Shown here piece after piece: positions 34,561 through 43,813 of a DNA stretch of 64,000 bases. The position numbers and the translations under genes are program-made. A model generated the notes under the pieces. The model searched no databases. It worked only from the letters and a program-made list of their open reading frames with translations, and was not told where the DNA came from. Every line of letters begins with the position of its first letter. Position 1 is the first letter of the stretch. The stretch is from CAKSHC01 sp045595395 (GTDB taxonomy: Bacteria; Bacillota; Clostridia; Oscillospirales; UMGS1783): the NCBI GenBank assembly GCA_045595395.1, contig JAZOAH010000028.1, positions 222,921 through 286,920 on the forward strand. Direction: 5' to 3'.

Positions 34561-35439
34561 ATGATCTATACACTGAAAAACGATAAACTGGCCATTAGCA
34601 TCAGCAGTCTGGGAGCTGAACTGCAGTCCATCCGCCGCCTTGAGGATGGCACCGAATATCTGTGGCAGGGCGATCCCACCTACTGGGCCAACCGTGCCAC
34701 CAATATCTTCCCCGTTTGCGGCCGCATGATCGAGGGCAAATACACCTATGCCGGCCAGACCTATGAGATGCCCATTCATGGCTTTATCAAACTGCAAGAG
34801 TGGTCGGTCCTGCACCAGCAGCCCGATGCACTGACGCTGCAGTTGCAGGACAATGAAGAGACCCGTGCCCTGTACCCCTTCCGCTTTTCGATGGAGATGG
34901 CCTACACCCTCACCGATGAGACGCTGTCGGTAGCGCTCACCGTACGCAATGAGGATGATAAGGTGCTGATCTTCTCGGTCGGCGGCCATCCCGGCTTTAA
35001 CCTGCCGCTAAACAAGGGCGACGTGTTTGAGGACTACTATGTTGAGTTTGATGAGCCCTGCCAGGCTCGCAGACTGAGCTTTTCCGACACCTGCTTCTAT
35101 CTCAACGATTCCACTCCCTTCCCTCTGGAGGACGGACAGCGGCTGTCCCTGCGCCATGACCTGTTTGATCAGGATGCCATCTTCCTGCGGGATATGAGCA
35201 AGGGTATCACCCTGCGCTCCAAAAACGGCGGACGCTATGTACGCATGACCTATCCCGACATGAAATTCCTCGGCCTGTGGCACAAGCCCCACTCGGATGC
35301 TCCCTATGTCTGCATCGAGCCGTGGAGCGGCGTGCCTGCGCTCGATGGCGGCATCAATGCCCTGGAAGACAAGCTGGAAGCGGAGCATCTGGCGCCGCAA
35401 GGCAGCTATCGCAATGTCTACACCATCACCTTCGGTTAA
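34561..35439 (+). CDS. Aldose 1-epimerase family protein (LacX/YeaD-like)
   Basis: 292 residues, the mutarotase-like beta-sandwich. Typical: ISSLGAELQSI, YLWQGDPTYWANRATNIFPVCGRM, PIHGFIKLQEW (first His) and SVGGHPGFNLPL (second His), with a later acidic residue near WCGIEPW-like CIEPWSG. The family interconverts anomers of free hexoses or hexose phosphates; LacX types act in galactose or unknown sugar use. Single gene, AAGGAGAG upstream of ATG. Confidence 0.88.
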   Translation: MIYTLKNDKLAISISSLGAELQSIRRLEDGTEYLWQGDPTYWANRATNIFPVCGRMIEGKYTYAGQTYEMPIHGFIKLQEWSVLHQQPDALTLQLQDNEETRALYPFRFSMEMAYTLTDETLSVALTVRNEDDKVLIFSVGGHPGFNLPLNKGDVFEDYYVEFDEPCQARRLSFSDTCFYLNDSTPFPLEDGQRLSLRHDLFDQDAIFLRDMSKGITLRSKNGGRYVRMTYPDMKFLGLWHKPHSDAPYVCIEPWSGVPALDGGINALEDKLEAEHLAPQGSYRNVYTITFG

Positions 35440-35442
35440 GAT

Positions 35443-35490
35443 AACAATCGCCCGGACCGTTTCATCGGCGGTCCGAGCGATTTTCTTTTT
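35443..35490 (+). terminator. Terminator of the aldose-epimerase gene
   Basis: AATCGC-C-CGGACCG pairs imperfectly with CGGTCCG-A-GCGATT, followed by a T-rich stretch. Confidence 0.72.
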
Positions 35491-35529
35491 GGCATCGACC
35501 CCAGCAACATCCCAATTTAAGCAAATCCA

Positions 35530-35557
35530 TTGACATCAACACAAAAAAGAGTATAAT
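35530..35557 (+). promoter_or_regulatory. Consensus promoter of the surface-polysaccharide operon
   Basis: TTGACA, 16 bases, TATAAT. It is the only strong promoter I see before the 14-kb polysaccharide gene run. Confidence 0.88.
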
Positions 35558-35610
35558 TATATAGGAATATTAGATGTGTATAAATTTCGATGAGGATGGA
35601 CAAGCATACG

Positions 35611-36813
35611 ATGAAGATTCCTTTTTCGCCCCCCGACATATCCGAGCAAGAGATCCTGGAGGTAGCCGAGGCGCTGCGCTCCGGCTGGATCACCACCGGG
35701 CCTAGGACAAAACAGTTGGAAAAGCAGATCGCTGCCTATGTGGGCACACCGATGTGCGTCTGCCTCAATTCTCAAACAGCCTGCGCCGAGATGGCGCTTC
35801 GGGTGCTGGAAGTAGGGCCGGGCGATGAAGTAATCACCTCGGCCTATACCTATACCGCATCCGCCTCGATCATCGACCATGTGGGTGCAACGATCGTGCT
35901 GGTCGACACCCAAAAGGACAGCCTGGAAATGGATTACGATGCCCTTGAGCGGGCCATCACCCCAAAAACCAAGGCGATCATCCCCGTGGATGTAGGCGGT
36001 ATCCCCTGTGATTATGACCGTCTGTTCCAAATCGCAGAACGGAAGAAGGATATCTTCTGCCCCAAGGGCGATATGCAAACAGCGTTGGGGCGTGTAGCCA
36101 TTATGGCCGACACTGCCCATTCCTTCGGCGCCAGCCGCAAGGGTGTCATGACCGGTGCCATCGCCGATTTCTCCTCCTTCTCCTTCCATGCCGTGAAGAA
36201 TTTCACCACCGCTGAGGGCGGTGCCTTGACATGGAAGAGCATTGACGGCATTGACAATGCCGATATCTACAAAAAACTGCAGCTTCTGTCGCTTCACGGA
36301 CAGTCCAAAGATGCGCTGGCCAAGACCCAGTTGGGGGCTTGGGAGTATGACATCGTGGGCACCTGGTACAAGTGCAACATGACCGATGTGGCCGCCGCCA
36401 TTGGCTTAAAGCAGTTTGAGCGATATCCCCAAATGCTACAACGCCGCAAGGAGATCATTGGCGCTTATGATGCGGCCTTCAAGCCGCTGGGCATACAGGT
36501 ACTGCCCCACTATACCGAGGACTATAACTCCTCCGGGCACCTGTACCTGACCCGCATTCCCGGCATCACCCCCGAACAGCGCAACGACATCATCATCAAA
36601 ATGGCGCAGCGAGAGATCGCCTGCAATGTCCACTACAAGCCTCTGCCCATGCACACCGCCTACAAAAACCTGGGTTTTGACATAGCCGATTATCCCAACG
36701 CCTATGCCAATTTTGCCAACGTCGTCAGCCTGCCCCTGCATACCTGCCTGACCGATGAGCAGGTGCAGTATGTCATTGAACATTACACCGAGATTGTAAA
36801 GGAATATTTATGA
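35611..36813 (+). CDS. DegT/DnrJ/EryC1/StrS sugar aminotransferase (first of two)
   Basis: 400 residues, PLP enzyme that aminates a nucleotide-linked keto-sugar. IPFSPPDISEQEILEV at the start, SGWITTGPRTKQLE, SAYTYTASASII, PVDVGGIPCDYD, DTAHSFGAS and the PLP lysine in FSFHAVKNFTTAEGG. It resembles ArnB/PglE-type 4-aminotransferases. A matching 4,6-dehydratase is not in this window. I place the start at 35611 because family members begin with a motif like MKIPFSPPDI; in-frame ATGs at 35590 and 35596 remain possible since GAGG lies between. It overlaps the next gene by ATGA, so its product probably feeds the initial glycosyl-phosphate transfer. Confidence 0.85.
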   Translation: MKIPFSPPDISEQEILEVAEALRSGWITTGPRTKQLEKQIAAYVGTPMCVCLNSQTACAEMALRVLEVGPGDEVITSAYTYTASASIIDHVGATIVLVDTQKDSLEMDYDALERAITPKTKAIIPVDVGGIPCDYDRLFQIAERKKDIFCPKGDMQTALGRVAIMADTAHSFGASRKGVMTGAIADFSSFSFHAVKNFTTAEGGALTWKSIDGIDNADIYKKLQLLSLHGQSKDALAKTQLGAWEYDIVGTWYKCNMTDVAAAIGLKQFERYPQMLQRRKEIIGAYDAAFKPLGIQVLPHYTEDYNSSGHLYLTRIPGITPEQRNDIIIKMAQREIACNVHYKPLPMHTAYKNLGFDIADYPNAYANFANVVSLPLHTCLTDEQVQYVIEHYTEIVKEYL

Positions 36814-37529
36814 TACTCAAAAAATGGGAAGCCTTGCCCGACGCCCTTCGCACCGATGCTGTGCGGCCCTACTATGACAGCCTGCGAAAAAAGCAAGGAA
36901 GTCTGATTTGTAAGCGCCTGTTTGATGTTGCGGTATCGGCGGTATTGTTGCTGATCCTGTTGCCGATCTTTCTGATCTTGGCTCTGGCCATCAAGCTGGA
37001 CTCGCCCGGTCCGGTCTTCTACCGGCAGGTGCGGGTGACCCAATACGGCAAGCGGTTTCGGATCTTCAAGTTTCGCTCCATGGTCACCAATGCCGACAAG
37101 ATCGGCACGCAGGTCACGGTGGGCAACGACAGTCGGATCACCCGAATGGGAAAGCTGATCCGCAAATGCCGACTGGACGAGCTGTGCCAGCTCATTGACG
37201 TGCTTCGTGGCACGATGACCTTCGTGGGCACCCGCCCGGAGGTGCCAAAATATGTGGATGCTTATACTCCGGACATGCTGGCCACATTGCTTTTGCCTGC
37301 CGGCGTTACCTCCCTTGCCAGCATTATGTATAAGGATGAGGACCGACTGCTGGAAGGAGCGCAGGATGTGGATAAGACCTACATCCAAACCGTCCTGCCG
37401 GGTAAAATGCGGTATAATCTGGCCGCCGTTAAGAATTTTAGTTTCTGGAGCGATATCAAGCTGATGTTTATGACGATATTTGCTGTTCTCGGAAAAGAGT
37501 ACTCTGAAGAAGATACATCGAACAAATGA
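36810..37529 (+). CDS. Undecaprenyl-phosphate glycosyl-1-phosphate transferase (bacterial sugar transferase family)
   Basis: 239 residues. A single membrane segment (KRLFDVAVSAVLLLILLPIF) leads into the conserved domain: SPGPVFYRQVRV, GKRFRIFKFRSM, RKCRLDELCQLIDVLRG with the catalytic Asp-Glu pair, and FVGTRPEVPKYV. It moves sugar-1-phosphate from a UDP-sugar to the lipid carrier, starting repeat-unit assembly on the inner membrane face. It is the monotopic type without the long WbaP/WcaJ N-terminus. AAAGGAAT precedes the ATG. Confidence 0.9.
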   Translation: MILKKWEALPDALRTDAVRPYYDSLRKKQGSLICKRLFDVAVSAVLLLILLPIFLILALAIKLDSPGPVFYRQVRVTQYGKRFRIFKFRSMVTNADKIGTQVTVGNDSRITRMGKLIRKCRLDELCQLIDVLRGTMTFVGTRPEVPKYVDAYTPDMLATLLLPAGVTSLASIMYKDEDRLLEGAQDVDKTYIQTVLPGKMRYNLAAVKNFSFWSDIKLMFMTIFAVLGKEYSEEDTSNK

Positions 37530-37546
37530 CCCTTAAAGGAGATCGT

Positions 37547-38536
37547 ATGGAAAAGGCGAAACTGATTTCTGTCATCGTTCCCGTTTATAACGAAGAAAAA
37601 TATATTGACGCCTGTGTTGCTTCCATGCTTGCCCAGGATTATCCCCAAGATGCCATGGAATGGTTTTTTGTGGACGGAATGTCCACGGACCGGACCAGGG
37701 AGATCTTAAATGGTTATTGCGATCAGTTTCCCGGATTGATCCGAGTTTTGCAAAACCCGAATAAAACCGTACCTTTTGCCATGAACCTTGCGATTCGGGA
37801 ATCGAAGGGCGTTTATATTATTCGTTTGGATGCCCACGCCGAATACGAAAATGATTACTTCTCCAAATGTGTCGAGGTTTTGGACGAAACAGGTGCGGAT
37901 AATGTCGGCGGAGTGATGGAAACCAAAGCCCGTACGCCCATCGGTCAAACCATTGCGAAAATGCTTTCCTCTAAATTCGGTGTCGGAGATTCCCAGTTTC
38001 GCACCAACGGTAAAGACGGTTATGTGGATACCGTTCCTTTCGGCGCATTTCGGCGAGAGGTTTTTGAAAAGGTTGGCTTATACGATGAAAGATTGACCCG
38101 CAATCAAGATAGCGAACTAAATTATCGTATCATCCACAACGGCGGAAAGATCTATTTGAGCAATCGGATCAAATTAGCGTATTACTGTCGGGACTCGGTA
38201 AAAGGCATTATCAAAATGGCAGTGCTCAACGGAAAATGGAACATCATCACTTCCCGCTTCTGTCCCGGTTCTATGCGGCCTCGTCATTTTATCCCTTGCT
38301 TTTTTGTCCTCTCGTTGATAGGTATGCCTGTTCTTTGTATGCTATGGTGGCTTATGAGAATCCTTTTTGGCTTGGAATTGCTGGCTTACCTTTCATTGGA
38401 CCTGTTATTTTCCGCAAAAGCGGCAGAGGGGAAAAAAGAATTTTTTCGGCTTTTGTATTTGTTCCCGCTGTTTCACATTTCGTACGGTTGGGGATCTGTT
38501 TTGGGAATTTTTAAAGTGCTGACCAAAAAGTATTGA
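37547..38536 (+). CDS. Family 2 glycosyltransferase
   Basis: 329 residues, GT-A fold: ISVIVPVYNEEKYIDACVAS, FFVDGMSTDRT, LDAHAEYENDYF (DxD equivalent DAH) and VPFGAFRREVFEKVGLYDE. About three C-terminal hydrophobic segments (FIPCFFVLSLIGMPVLCMLWW, LELLAYLSLDLLF, LLYLFPLFHISYG) anchor it. It probably extends the lipid-linked unit. AAGGAG supports the ATG at 37547 rather than an earlier in-frame codon. More A+T-rich than the genes on either side. Confidence 0.87.
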   Translation: MEKAKLISVIVPVYNEEKYIDACVASMLAQDYPQDAMEWFFVDGMSTDRTREILNGYCDQFPGLIRVLQNPNKTVPFAMNLAIRESKGVYIIRLDAHAEYENDYFSKCVEVLDETGADNVGGVMETKARTPIGQTIAKMLSSKFGVGDSQFRTNGKDGYVDTVPFGAFRREVFEKVGLYDERLTRNQDSELNYRIIHNGGKIYLSNRIKLAYYCRDSVKGIIKMAVLNGKWNIITSRFCPGSMRPRHFIPCFFVLSLIGMPVLCMLWWLMRILFGLELLAYLSLDLLFSAKAAEGKKEFFRLLYLFPLFHISYGWGSVLGIFKVLTKKY

Positions 38537-38572
38537 GTCTGCCCATACTATATATACAAAAAAGGAGCTTCT

Positions 38573-39700
38573 ATGCAGTTTATTGATCTGAAAGCCCAGT
38601 ATCGGGCATTGAAGGATGAGATCAACCAAAACATCCAGGCTGTTCTGGAGGCCGGTCAGTTCATCGGCGGCCCTCAGGTCAAGGAGCTGGAGGAAAAACT
38701 GGCAGCGTATGTCGGCCGCAAGCACTGCATTACCTGCGCCAACGGCACCGACGCACTGCAGATCGCTTATATGCTCTATGGCATCGGCGAGGGCGACGCT
38801 GTCTTCTGCCCGGACATCACCTTCATTTCTTCTACCGAGCCCTCCAAGATGCTGGGCGCTACCTCTGTCTTTTGCGATATCCGGCCGGACACCTACTGTC
38901 TGTGCCCCGAAAGCTTGGAGCGTCAGATCAAGGCTGTTCTTGCCGAGGGTCGGCTCAAGCCCAAGGCTGTGGTGGCTGTGGATATTTTGGGCAACCCCTG
39001 CGATTACGATGCCATCCTGCCCATCTGTGAAACATACGGTCTGATCCTCATTGAGGACGCGGCCCAGAGCTTCGGCGCCACCTATAAGGGTAAGCGCTGC
39101 TGCGCTTTCGGCCAGATCGCCACCACCTCCTTCTTCCCGGCCAAGCCGCTGGGCTGCTACGGTGACGGCGGCGCTATCTTTGTGGATGATGATGAGTTGG
39201 CGGCACTCTGTCGATCCATCTGTGTTCACGGCAAGGGCCCGCGCGGCAAGTACGACAATGTGCGTGTCGGCGTCAACTCCCGTTTGGATACTCTTCAGGC
39301 GGCCATCCTGCTGCCCAAGTTCAAGGCGCTGGCTGAGCATGAGGTGGACAACCGCCAAAAGGTTGCTGACACCTACAATGCCGCCTTTAACAAGGATTTC
39401 ACCACCCCCTATGTGAGCGACGGCTGCCAATCGATTTATGCCCAATATGCCATTTTGGCCAAGGACACCGCCACAAGGGATAAGGTGATCGCTCATCTGA
39501 CCGAAAAGAAGATCCCCAACATGATCTACTATCCCACGCCGCAGCACGCCCTGCCGGTTTTTGCCGACGAGCCTGTCTACGGGGAGACCTTTGAATGTGC
39601 CAATGACTACTGCGCCCGCACCCTGTCGCTGCCCATGCATCCTTACATGACCGAGGCAGACCAAACGGCGGTCATCGAGGCCGTTTTGGAGGCGCTGTAA
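38573..39700 (+). CDS. wbpE: WbpE-like UDP-GlcNAc(3-keto)A aminotransferase
   Basis: 375 residues of the DegT family, closest in pattern to WbpE/WlbC. MQFIDLKAQYRALKDEIN, AGQFIGGPQVKELEEKLA, CANGTDALQIA, DILGNPCDYD, EDAAQSFGATYKG and PLP-lysine segment FFPAKPLGCYGDGGA. In Pseudomonas and Bordetella this enzyme aminates the 3-keto group that WbpB/WlbA makes on UDP-GlcNAcA. Placement next to WbpD, WbpA, WbpI and WbpB homologues supports this. AAAGGAG precedes the ATG. Distinct from the aminotransferase at 35611. Confidence 0.83.
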   Translation: MQFIDLKAQYRALKDEINQNIQAVLEAGQFIGGPQVKELEEKLAAYVGRKHCITCANGTDALQIAYMLYGIGEGDAVFCPDITFISSTEPSKMLGATSVFCDIRPDTYCLCPESLERQIKAVLAEGRLKPKAVVAVDILGNPCDYDAILPICETYGLILIEDAAQSFGATYKGKRCCAFGQIATTSFFPAKPLGCYGDGGAIFVDDDELAALCRSICVHGKGPRGKYDNVRVGVNSRLDTLQAAILLPKFKALAEHEVDNRQKVADTYNAAFNKDFTTPYVSDGCQSIYAQYAILAKDTATRDKVIAHLTEKKIPNMIYYPTPQHALPVFADEPVYGETFECANDYCARTLSLPMHPYMTEADQTAVIEAVLEAL

Positions 39701-40275
39701 TGGAAAACAATTATTTTGTGCACCAGTCCAGCTATGTCGATGAGGGCTGCACCGTCGGTGAGGGCACCAAGATCTGGCACTTCTCTCACATTATGAAGGG
39801 CTGCACCATCGGGCCTAAGTGCAATATCGGCCAGAATGTAGTCATCTCGCCCGGCGTGGTGCTGGGCAAGGGTGTCAAGATCCAGAATAATGTATCGGTC
39901 TATACCGGCGTGATCTGTGAAGATGGCGTATTTCTGGGGCCGTCTTGTGTGTTTACCAATGTCATCAATCCTCGTTCCTTTATTGAACGCAAGGATGAAT
40001 ATCGAAAGACTACGGTGAAACAAGGTGCCAGCATAGGCGCCAACGCCACCATCGTCTGCGGTCACGACATCGGACGTTATGCCTTTGTGGGCGCCGGTGC
40101 AGTGGTCACTAAGGATGTGCCCGATTATGCCATGGTCTATGGCAGTCCCGCCAGGATCCACGGCTATGTATGCCAATGCGGCGCAAAACTGGACTTTACA
40201 GACGGAACGGCTACCTGCCCCGCCTGTGGCAAACAATACACAAAAAATAATGAAACCGTAAAGGAGATTGACTGA
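39700..40275 (+). CDS. wbpD: WbpD-like N-acetyltransferase (left-handed beta-helix) with C-terminal zinc ribbon
   Basis: 191 residues. Hexapeptide repeats start near residue 8 (VDEGCTVGEGTKIWHFSHIM), giving the left-handed beta-helix; NVVISPGVVLGKGVKIQNNVSVYTGV and CVFTNVINPRSF are typical of WbpD/WlbB, as is ANATIVCGHDIGRYAFVGAG. It adds the 3-N-acetyl group from acetyl-CoA. About 30 residues at the C-terminus form a zinc ribbon (CQCGAKL, then CPACGK), an addition to the core acetyltransferase fold. Its start overlaps the wbpE stop by one base and uses GGAGG in wbpE. Confidence 0.87.
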   Translation: MENNYFVHQSSYVDEGCTVGEGTKIWHFSHIMKGCTIGPKCNIGQNVVISPGVVLGKGVKIQNNVSVYTGVICEDGVFLGPSCVFTNVINPRSFIERKDEYRKTTVKQGASIGANATIVCGHDIGRYAFVGAGAVVTKDVPDYAMVYGSPARIHGYVCQCGAKLDFTDGTATCPACGKQYTKNNETVKEID

Positions 40276-40276
40276 T

Positions 40277-41596
40277 ATGTCCATCAAAGAGAAACTTATC
40301 GAGAAAATTCAAAACAAGACCCTGTCTATGGGTGTTTGCGGTCTGGGCTATGTAGGCCTGCCCTTGGCCGTTGACAAGGCCAAGCACGGCTTTAAGACCA
40401 TCGGTTTTGACGTGCAGCAGGCCAAGGTGGACATGGTCAACGCCGGTAAAAACTACATCGGCGATGTCGTGGATGCCGATCTTAAGGAGCTGGTTGCTTC
40501 CGGCATGCTGAAGGCTACCACCGATTTCAGCTTTGTTAAAGATGTAGATTTCATCGCCATCTGCGTTCCCACGCCGCTGGATGCCCATCAGCAGCCGGAC
40601 ATCAGTTATGTCCGTTCTTCGACCGAAGAGATCGCCAAATATCTGACCAAGGGCACCATCGTCGTATTGGAGTCGACCACCTATCCCGGCACCACCGAAG
40701 AACTGCTCAAGCCCATTCTGGAAAAGGGCAGCGGACTCAAGTGCGGCGAAGACTTTTATCTGGGCTTCTCGCCCGAGCGTGTTGATCCGGGCAACCTGAT
40801 CTACAAGACCAGCAATACGCCCAAGGTCGTCGGCGCCGTCGGTGAAGATGCGGCCGAGGTCATTTCAATGGTCTACCGCGCTATTCTGGACAGCGATATT
40901 CACACCGTTTCCTGCCCGGCTGTTGCCGAGATGGAGAAGATCCTGGAGAATACCTATCGTAACATCAACATTGGTCTGGTCAACGAAATGGCCATTCTGT
41001 GCAACCGCATGGGCATTAACATCTGGGAAGTTATTGATGCGGCCAAGACCAAGCCCTACGGCTTCCAGGCCTTCTACCCCGGCCCCGGCCTGGGCGGCCA
41101 CTGCATCCCGCTCGACCCCTATTATCTGAGCTGGAAAGCCCGTGAGTATGGATTCCACACCTCGATGATCGAGGCTTCGATGATGGTCAATGACCGCATG
41201 CCCGAGTACACGGTCGAACGTGCCGGCAAGATCCTCAACCGCTTTAAGAAGGCGCTCAACGGCTCCAAGGTCCTGGTCCTGGGTGTTGCCTATAAGCAGG
41301 ATATCGACGACTACCGTGAAAGCCCGGCCATCCGCGTGATTGAAGAGTTTGAAAAGACCGGCGCTCATGTTGATTTCTATGATCCGTTTATCCCCGAATA
41401 TCGTGAAAACGGTCAGTATCATACGGGCATTCCCGCCATTGATACCGAAATCCTCAACGGCTATGACCTGGTCTGCATCACCACGGCTCATACCAATGTG
41501 GATTATGAAATGGTTGCCAATGCCGGCGTTCCTGTGTTTGACTGCAAGAACGTAACCAAAAATATTACAAACAAGGCCAATATCGAGGTTCTGTAA
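40277..41596 (+). CDS. wbpA: UDP-N-acetylglucosamine 6-dehydrogenase, WbpA-like
   Basis: 439 residues. NAD-binding GVCGLGYVGLPLAVDKA, ESTTYPGTTEELL, SPERVDPGN, and the catalytic-cysteine segment GPGLGGHCIPLDPYYL. It makes UDP-GlcNAcA by two-step oxidation at C6, the first step of the route. Family relatives use UDP-ManNAc (WecC); the presence of WbpB, D, E and I favours UDP-GlcNAc. ATG at 40277 follows AAGGAG at ten bases; a TTG at 40268 is too close to the site. Confidence 0.85.
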   Translation: MSIKEKLIEKIQNKTLSMGVCGLGYVGLPLAVDKAKHGFKTIGFDVQQAKVDMVNAGKNYIGDVVDADLKELVASGMLKATTDFSFVKDVDFIAICVPTPLDAHQQPDISYVRSSTEEIAKYLTKGTIVVLESTTYPGTTEELLKPILEKGSGLKCGEDFYLGFSPERVDPGNLIYKTSNTPKVVGAVGEDAAEVISMVYRAILDSDIHTVSCPAVAEMEKILENTYRNINIGLVNEMAILCNRMGINIWEVIDAAKTKPYGFQAFYPGPGLGGHCIPLDPYYLSWKAREYGFHTSMIEASMMVNDRMPEYTVERAGKILNRFKKALNGSKVLVLGVAYKQDIDDYRESPAIRVIEEFEKTGAHVDFYDPFIPEYRENGQYHTGIPAIDTEILNGYDLVCITTAHTNVDYEMVANAGVPVFDCKNVTKNITNKANIEVL

Positions 41597-42682
41597 ATGA
41601 AGAAAATCTGTTCCGTCGTCGGCGCGAGACCCCAATTCATCAAACTTGCTGTCGTGTCTCGCGTGCTTCGCCAATATTTTCACGAAGTACTGATTCATAC
41701 CGGTCAACATTATGACCACAATATGTCCGATGTATTTTTTGAAGAAATGGATATTCCAAAGCCAAACTACAATCTTGGCATCTCCGGCGGAACCCACGGA
41801 GAAATGACTGGACAGATGATTATCGAGTTGGAAAAAGTATTCATCAAAGAGCAGCCGGACATGGTGCTGCTCTTTGGTGATACAAATTCCACCATGGCGG
41901 CGGCTTTGGCGGCGGTAAAGCTTCATATTCCGATTTGTCATGTAGAGGCGGGGAACCGCTTCGGAACACTGGACAGCCCCGAAGAGGTCAACCGTACCGT
42001 GACCGACCATCTTTCTGCTATCAACCTGCCATGCACGCAATCCAGTCTGCGTTTTCTGGAGCAGGAAGGGCTGAAAGAAAAATCTGTCGTAGTGGGAGAC
42101 CCCATGTTTGATGCTTTCTGCTACTACACGTCTCGATTGGACAGCAGCGAGTTGTCTGAAATTAAGGATTTTTGCGGAAATACTGTCGTTCTTCCCGAAG
42201 AATTCTACTATATGACCTGTCATCGGCAAGAAAATACCGATACCGATGAAAAACTTGACCAAATCTTTTCTGCAATGGAATCGCTGGATGCACCTACCGT
42301 CTATCCGGTTCATCCCAGAAACCATAATAGGGCAGAAAAGCTTTGTAAAGAAAAGGGCTACAAAAATATTATACTTACGCTTCCTGTAGGATATAAAACC
42401 TCCATTTCATTGGTCAATAATGCAAAAAAGATCGTTACGGACTCCGGCGGAGTACAGCGCGAAGCATTTTTTGCAAAAAAGCCCTGCGTCACCGTGCTTG
42501 ACTTTGTCGTTTGGCCGGAAACGATGAAACATAACTGCAATCAACTAGCCAAGCCAGACAAACAAGATATTTTAGAAAAGTTAAAGACAGAAGTTGTATT
42601 CGATGATTCCTATCGCCCCTTCGGCGACGGACACAGCGCAGAAAAAATTGTGCAAATCATTTGTCAATATTTGAAGGAATGA
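41597..42682 (+). CDS. wbpI: UDP-sugar 2-epimerase, WbpI/WecB family
   Basis: 361 residues. VVGARPQFIKLAVVSRVL, HTGQHYDHNMSDVFF, LLFGDTNSTMAAALAA, HVEAGNRFGTLDSPEEVNR, CHRQENTD and VTDSGGVQREA are the hallmarks of hydrolysis-type non-hydrolysing 2-epimerases. In the Wbp pathway WbpI turns UDP-GlcNAc(3NAc)A into UDP-ManNAc(3NAc)A. ManNAc formation from UDP-GlcNAc would be the alternative. It starts immediately after the wbpA stop and uses GAGG in the end of wbpA. Visibly more A+T-rich than wbpA. Confidence 0.82.
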   Translation: MKKICSVVGARPQFIKLAVVSRVLRQYFHEVLIHTGQHYDHNMSDVFFEEMDIPKPNYNLGISGGTHGEMTGQMIIELEKVFIKEQPDMVLLFGDTNSTMAAALAAVKLHIPICHVEAGNRFGTLDSPEEVNRTVTDHLSAINLPCTQSSLRFLEQEGLKEKSVVVGDPMFDAFCYYTSRLDSSELSEIKDFCGNTVVLPEEFYYMTCHRQENTDTDEKLDQIFSAMESLDAPTVYPVHPRNHNRAEKLCKEKGYKNIILTLPVGYKTSISLVNNAKKIVTDSGGVQREAFFAKKPCVTVLDFVVWPETMKHNCNQLAKPDKQDILEKLKTEVVFDDSYRPFGDGHSAEKIVQIICQYLKE

Positions 42683-42694
42683 CGGAGAAACAGA

Positions 42695-43801
42695 ATGAAG
42701 CGGTGCATATATTTTTATCCACAGCCGATTGCAGAAAATCCTAGCGCAGGATCTGCACTGCGGCCATATCAGATGCTACAGGCTTTTCGTGATATTGGTT
42801 ACGAAGTTGATGCGGTCATTGGTTATGGAGCTCAACGAAAAGAAAAAATTCGAAAAGTCAGCGAGAATATCAAAAACGGCGTACAGTATGATTTTATGTA
42901 CTGTGAAAACGTAAATACACCGATGTTACTAACAGACAAGGATCATATACCGAGACATCCCTTTATGGATTTTCGGTTTTTTAAACTGTGCCGGCGATAT
43001 CATATACCGATTGGCTTGTTTTACCGGGATGTGTATTGGAAATTTCCGCTTTTCTCCAAAACGGTATCGTGGCTGAAGCGGGCTATTTTGATTCCGTTGT
43101 ATACTTATGATTTGACACAATATCGCAAGTGGCTGAATGTGCTGTATTTGCCCACTTTTCGGATGCAGCAATATGTCATGCAAAATTTCTACAGCAGAGA
43201 GCTGCCTCCAGGCGGCGTGCTGCGGCCTGAATCGTATGAATGCAGACGCAATCGTTCGGTCGGAGAGAATTTGAAGGTTTTTTATGTTGGTAGTACTTCC
43301 GAGTTGTACGATAACAAAAAGTTGTTTCAGGCCGTACAAGAAACTCCCGGTGTGCATTTGACCGTTTGCACGCATCAGAAACAGTGGGAGCAATGTCAGT
43401 CGGATTATGCCCCGTATATGTGTGATCGAATTACGATCGTTCATCATTCAGGAGAGGCCTTACGTGCACATTATGAAAACACAGATGTGGCAGCCTATTG
43501 CTTGAATCACGACGAATATCTGGATATGGCCATGCCAATTAAAGTTTTTGAAGCAATCAGTTATGGAACACCGCTCGTGGCAACAAGCATTCATTCTATC
43601 GCTCAACTGATTCGCAAAAATGATGTCGGCTGGGTCACAGAAACTTCCGTGGATGGAATCAAAAAGATTTTGGAATATTTACGAGATCATCCCGAAGAGA
43701 TTCGTGCGAAGACAGAAAATACGATTCGTATGGCCATGTCAAGTACATGGCGTTGCCGGGCACAACAGGTTGCCCAAGAATTAACTGAATTAAAACAATA
43801 A
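42695..43801 (+). CDS. Glycosyltransferase, GT4-like
   Basis: 368 residues. A GT-B type protein: AGSALRPYQMLQAFRDIGYEVD at the start, FYVGSTSELYDNKKLFQAV, and in the second domain the acceptor/UDP region DMAMPIKVFEAISYGTPLVATS, followed by DVGWVTETSVDGIKKIL. The N-terminal half is unusual (MYCENVNTPMLL, PRHPFMDFRFF). It probably adds a sugar from a nucleotide donor to the lipid-linked chain. CGGAG precedes the ATG. Composition is among the most A+T-rich in the window, suggesting later acquisition. Confidence 0.78.
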   Translation: MKRCIYFYPQPIAENPSAGSALRPYQMLQAFRDIGYEVDAVIGYGAQRKEKIRKVSENIKNGVQYDFMYCENVNTPMLLTDKDHIPRHPFMDFRFFKLCRRYHIPIGLFYRDVYWKFPLFSKTVSWLKRAILIPLYTYDLTQYRKWLNVLYLPTFRMQQYVMQNFYSRELPPGGVLRPESYECRRNRSVGENLKVFYVGSTSELYDNKKLFQAVQETPGVHLTVCTHQKQWEQCQSDYAPYMCDRITIVHHSGEALRAHYENTDVAAYCLNHDEYLDMAMPIKVFEAISYGTPLVATSIHSIAQLIRKNDVGWVTETSVDGIKKILEYLRDHPEEIRAKTENTIRMAMSSTWRCRAQQVAQELTELKQ

Positions 43802-43813
43802 GAGGAGATCAAT

